From AM-2324 sp964225135 (GTDB lineage: Bacteria; Bacteroidota; Bacteroidia; Chitinophagales; Saprospiraceae), in NCBI GenBank assembly GCA_964225135.1, contig CAXQNQ010000095.1, positions 1 through 5,981 on the forward strand: a DNA stretch of 5,981 bases. Direction: 5' to 3'. Every line of letters starts with the position of its first letter. The stretch's first letter is position 1. The translations under genes and the position numbers were made by a program. Below are positions 5,250 through 5,981 of this stretch, piece after piece. The notes beneath the pieces were generated by a model that saw only the letters and a program-made list of their open reading frames with translations, was not told where the DNA came from and did no database searches.

Positions 5250-5981
5250 TTAGTCTAATTTTGCTGGTGTAGAATAAGGCGGTGGGCTCATATCTTGCAC
5301 AGGTATAGATTTTAGCTGATCCATTAAAACTTGAACCGCTTTTTCTAATTGTGGATCGCCTCCTGCTTCCACAGATTTAGCATCTTGACGAACGGCAATA
5401 TCTGGTGCAATACCTACATTTTCTCCAATCCATTCTTTTTCAATCGGATCAAATACGGCATTGTCCGGAGCGGTCATGCCACTGCCATCTATAAAGGCAT
5501 AATGTCTGGAAGACTTGACTAGTCCACCCCAGGTAGTTTGACCAATTAATGTACCAGCGGCCTGATGTCTAAATACCCAAGGGAAATAGTCTCCACCTGA
5601 GCCTGCCATTTCATTGATTAAAAGAACTTTTGGTCCATGGATACCTGCAGGTAGACTAAATGGTTTGCCTCCAGGAACCTCATTAGTTATGGCTGCACGG
5701 AGTTCTCTAGTCAACAGATCCACCATATAATCATCCAATAAGCCACCACCATTGAATCGCTCATCCACAATTAAACCTCTCTTGTTTTGCTGGGCAAAAA
5801 GGTATCTGTTGAAGGAGCTATATCCAGAACCTCCTGTGTTAGGCACCCAAACATAAGCTAATTGGCCATCGGAAAGTTCATCCACTCTGCGTCTATTATC
5901 TTCTACCCAAGCTCTCTGTCTGAGTGAAGATTCGCTTCGAATAGGAATGATGGTTTCGGTAAAGGATTCTTCTGCTTTTGA
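5250..5981 (-). CDS. Tricorn-type S41 serine protease, C-terminal catalytic (C2) part; 5' end outside window
   Basis: The frame is open to base 5981, so this is the last 243 residues; the GTG at 5885 is internal (upstream codons read RQRAWVEDNRRR, typical of the family just before this point). Tricorn proteases cut peptides down after larger proteases. Full proteins exceed 1000 residues with beta-propeller, C1, PDZ and C2 parts. Visible here, numbered in the fragment: AYVWVPNTGGSGYSSFNRY (~42-60), DERFNGGG (73-80), the nucleophile Ser 128 in NEMAGSGGD, TWGG (150-153), TAP (170-172) and Glu 187 in EWIGENVG, the likely counterpart of the tetrad Glu (spacing from Ser 59 residues, against 58 in Thermoplasma tricorn as I recall it). 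GIAPDI and DPQLEKAV close the domain, followed by a short proline-rich tail. The Ser-His pair of C1 lies outside the window. In Bacteroidota such proteins are often exported, but the N-terminus is not visible here. Confidence 0.92.
   Translation of the reverse strand, partial: SKAEESFTETIIPIRSESSLRQRAWVEDNRRRVDELSDGQLAYVWVPNTGGSGYSSFNRYLFAQQNKRGLIVDERFNGGGLLDDYMVDLLTRELRAAITNEVPGGKPFSLPAGIHGPKVLLINEMAGSGGDYFPWVFRHQAAGTLIGQTTWGGLVKSSRHYAFIDGSGMTAPDNAVFDPIEKEWIGENVGIAPDIAVRQDAKSVEAGGDPQLEKAVQVLMDQLKSIPVQDMSPPPYSTPAKLD

Noticed and set aside
5883..5885. GTG as the start of the protease coding region
   Set aside because: The frame stays open to the window edge and the upstream residues fit the tricorn family, so the codon is internal.

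Overview
The window comes from a member of the Bacteroidota. The evidence is a C-terminal type IX secretion (T9SS) type B sorting domain on a surface protein, a start-proximal TAnnTTTG promoter element of the Bacteroidota type, little use of Shine-Dalgarno sequences, and an AT-rich genome carrying a tricorn-type protease. The style of the T9SS tail (ending ...VEVGTVALVR) resembles gliding-associated C-termini from Saprospiria and Cytophagia, but I cannot fix the class from sequence alone.

Layout. Positions 1-1263 (+) hold the 3' end of a large secreted adhesin-like protein: the end of an IgGFc-binding-like domain, a PKD-like domain, two further Ig/PKD-like modules and a T9SS type B sorting domain. 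Positions 1339-1647 (+) hold a small exported protein made almost entirely of six YKSQAD-type repeats. I believe it belongs to the family predicted to form the 7_1 'septoil' protein knot, formerly a DUF. Nine bases further on, 1657-1850 (+) contains the two ends of an alpha/beta hydrolase gene (signal peptide start and catalytic-His tail) in different frames with the middle missing, so it is a deletion pseudogene. Then come a candidate promoter, a 12-bp leader hairpin, and a RhlE-type DEAD-box RNA helicase starting at a GTG (2000-3244, +).

The second half reads on the minus strand and converges on the helicase. Positions 3294-5132 encode a 612-residue PLP-dependent enzyme of the Cys/Met metabolism (cystathionine gamma-synthase) superfamily, with an unusually long N-terminal region. 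Positions 5250-5981 encode the C-terminal catalytic part of a tricorn-type S41 protease that runs off the window. A perfect 13-bp-stem terminator (5205-5238) separates these two genes, so they are probably separate transcripts.

The left part looks like a small cluster of exported or surface proteins with one decayed member. The rest is housekeeping or metabolic (RNA remodelling, sulfur amino acid type chemistry, peptide degradation) without a clear joint pathway. No mobile element, CRISPR array, tRNA or rRNA was seen. The most unusual object is the small repeat protein.
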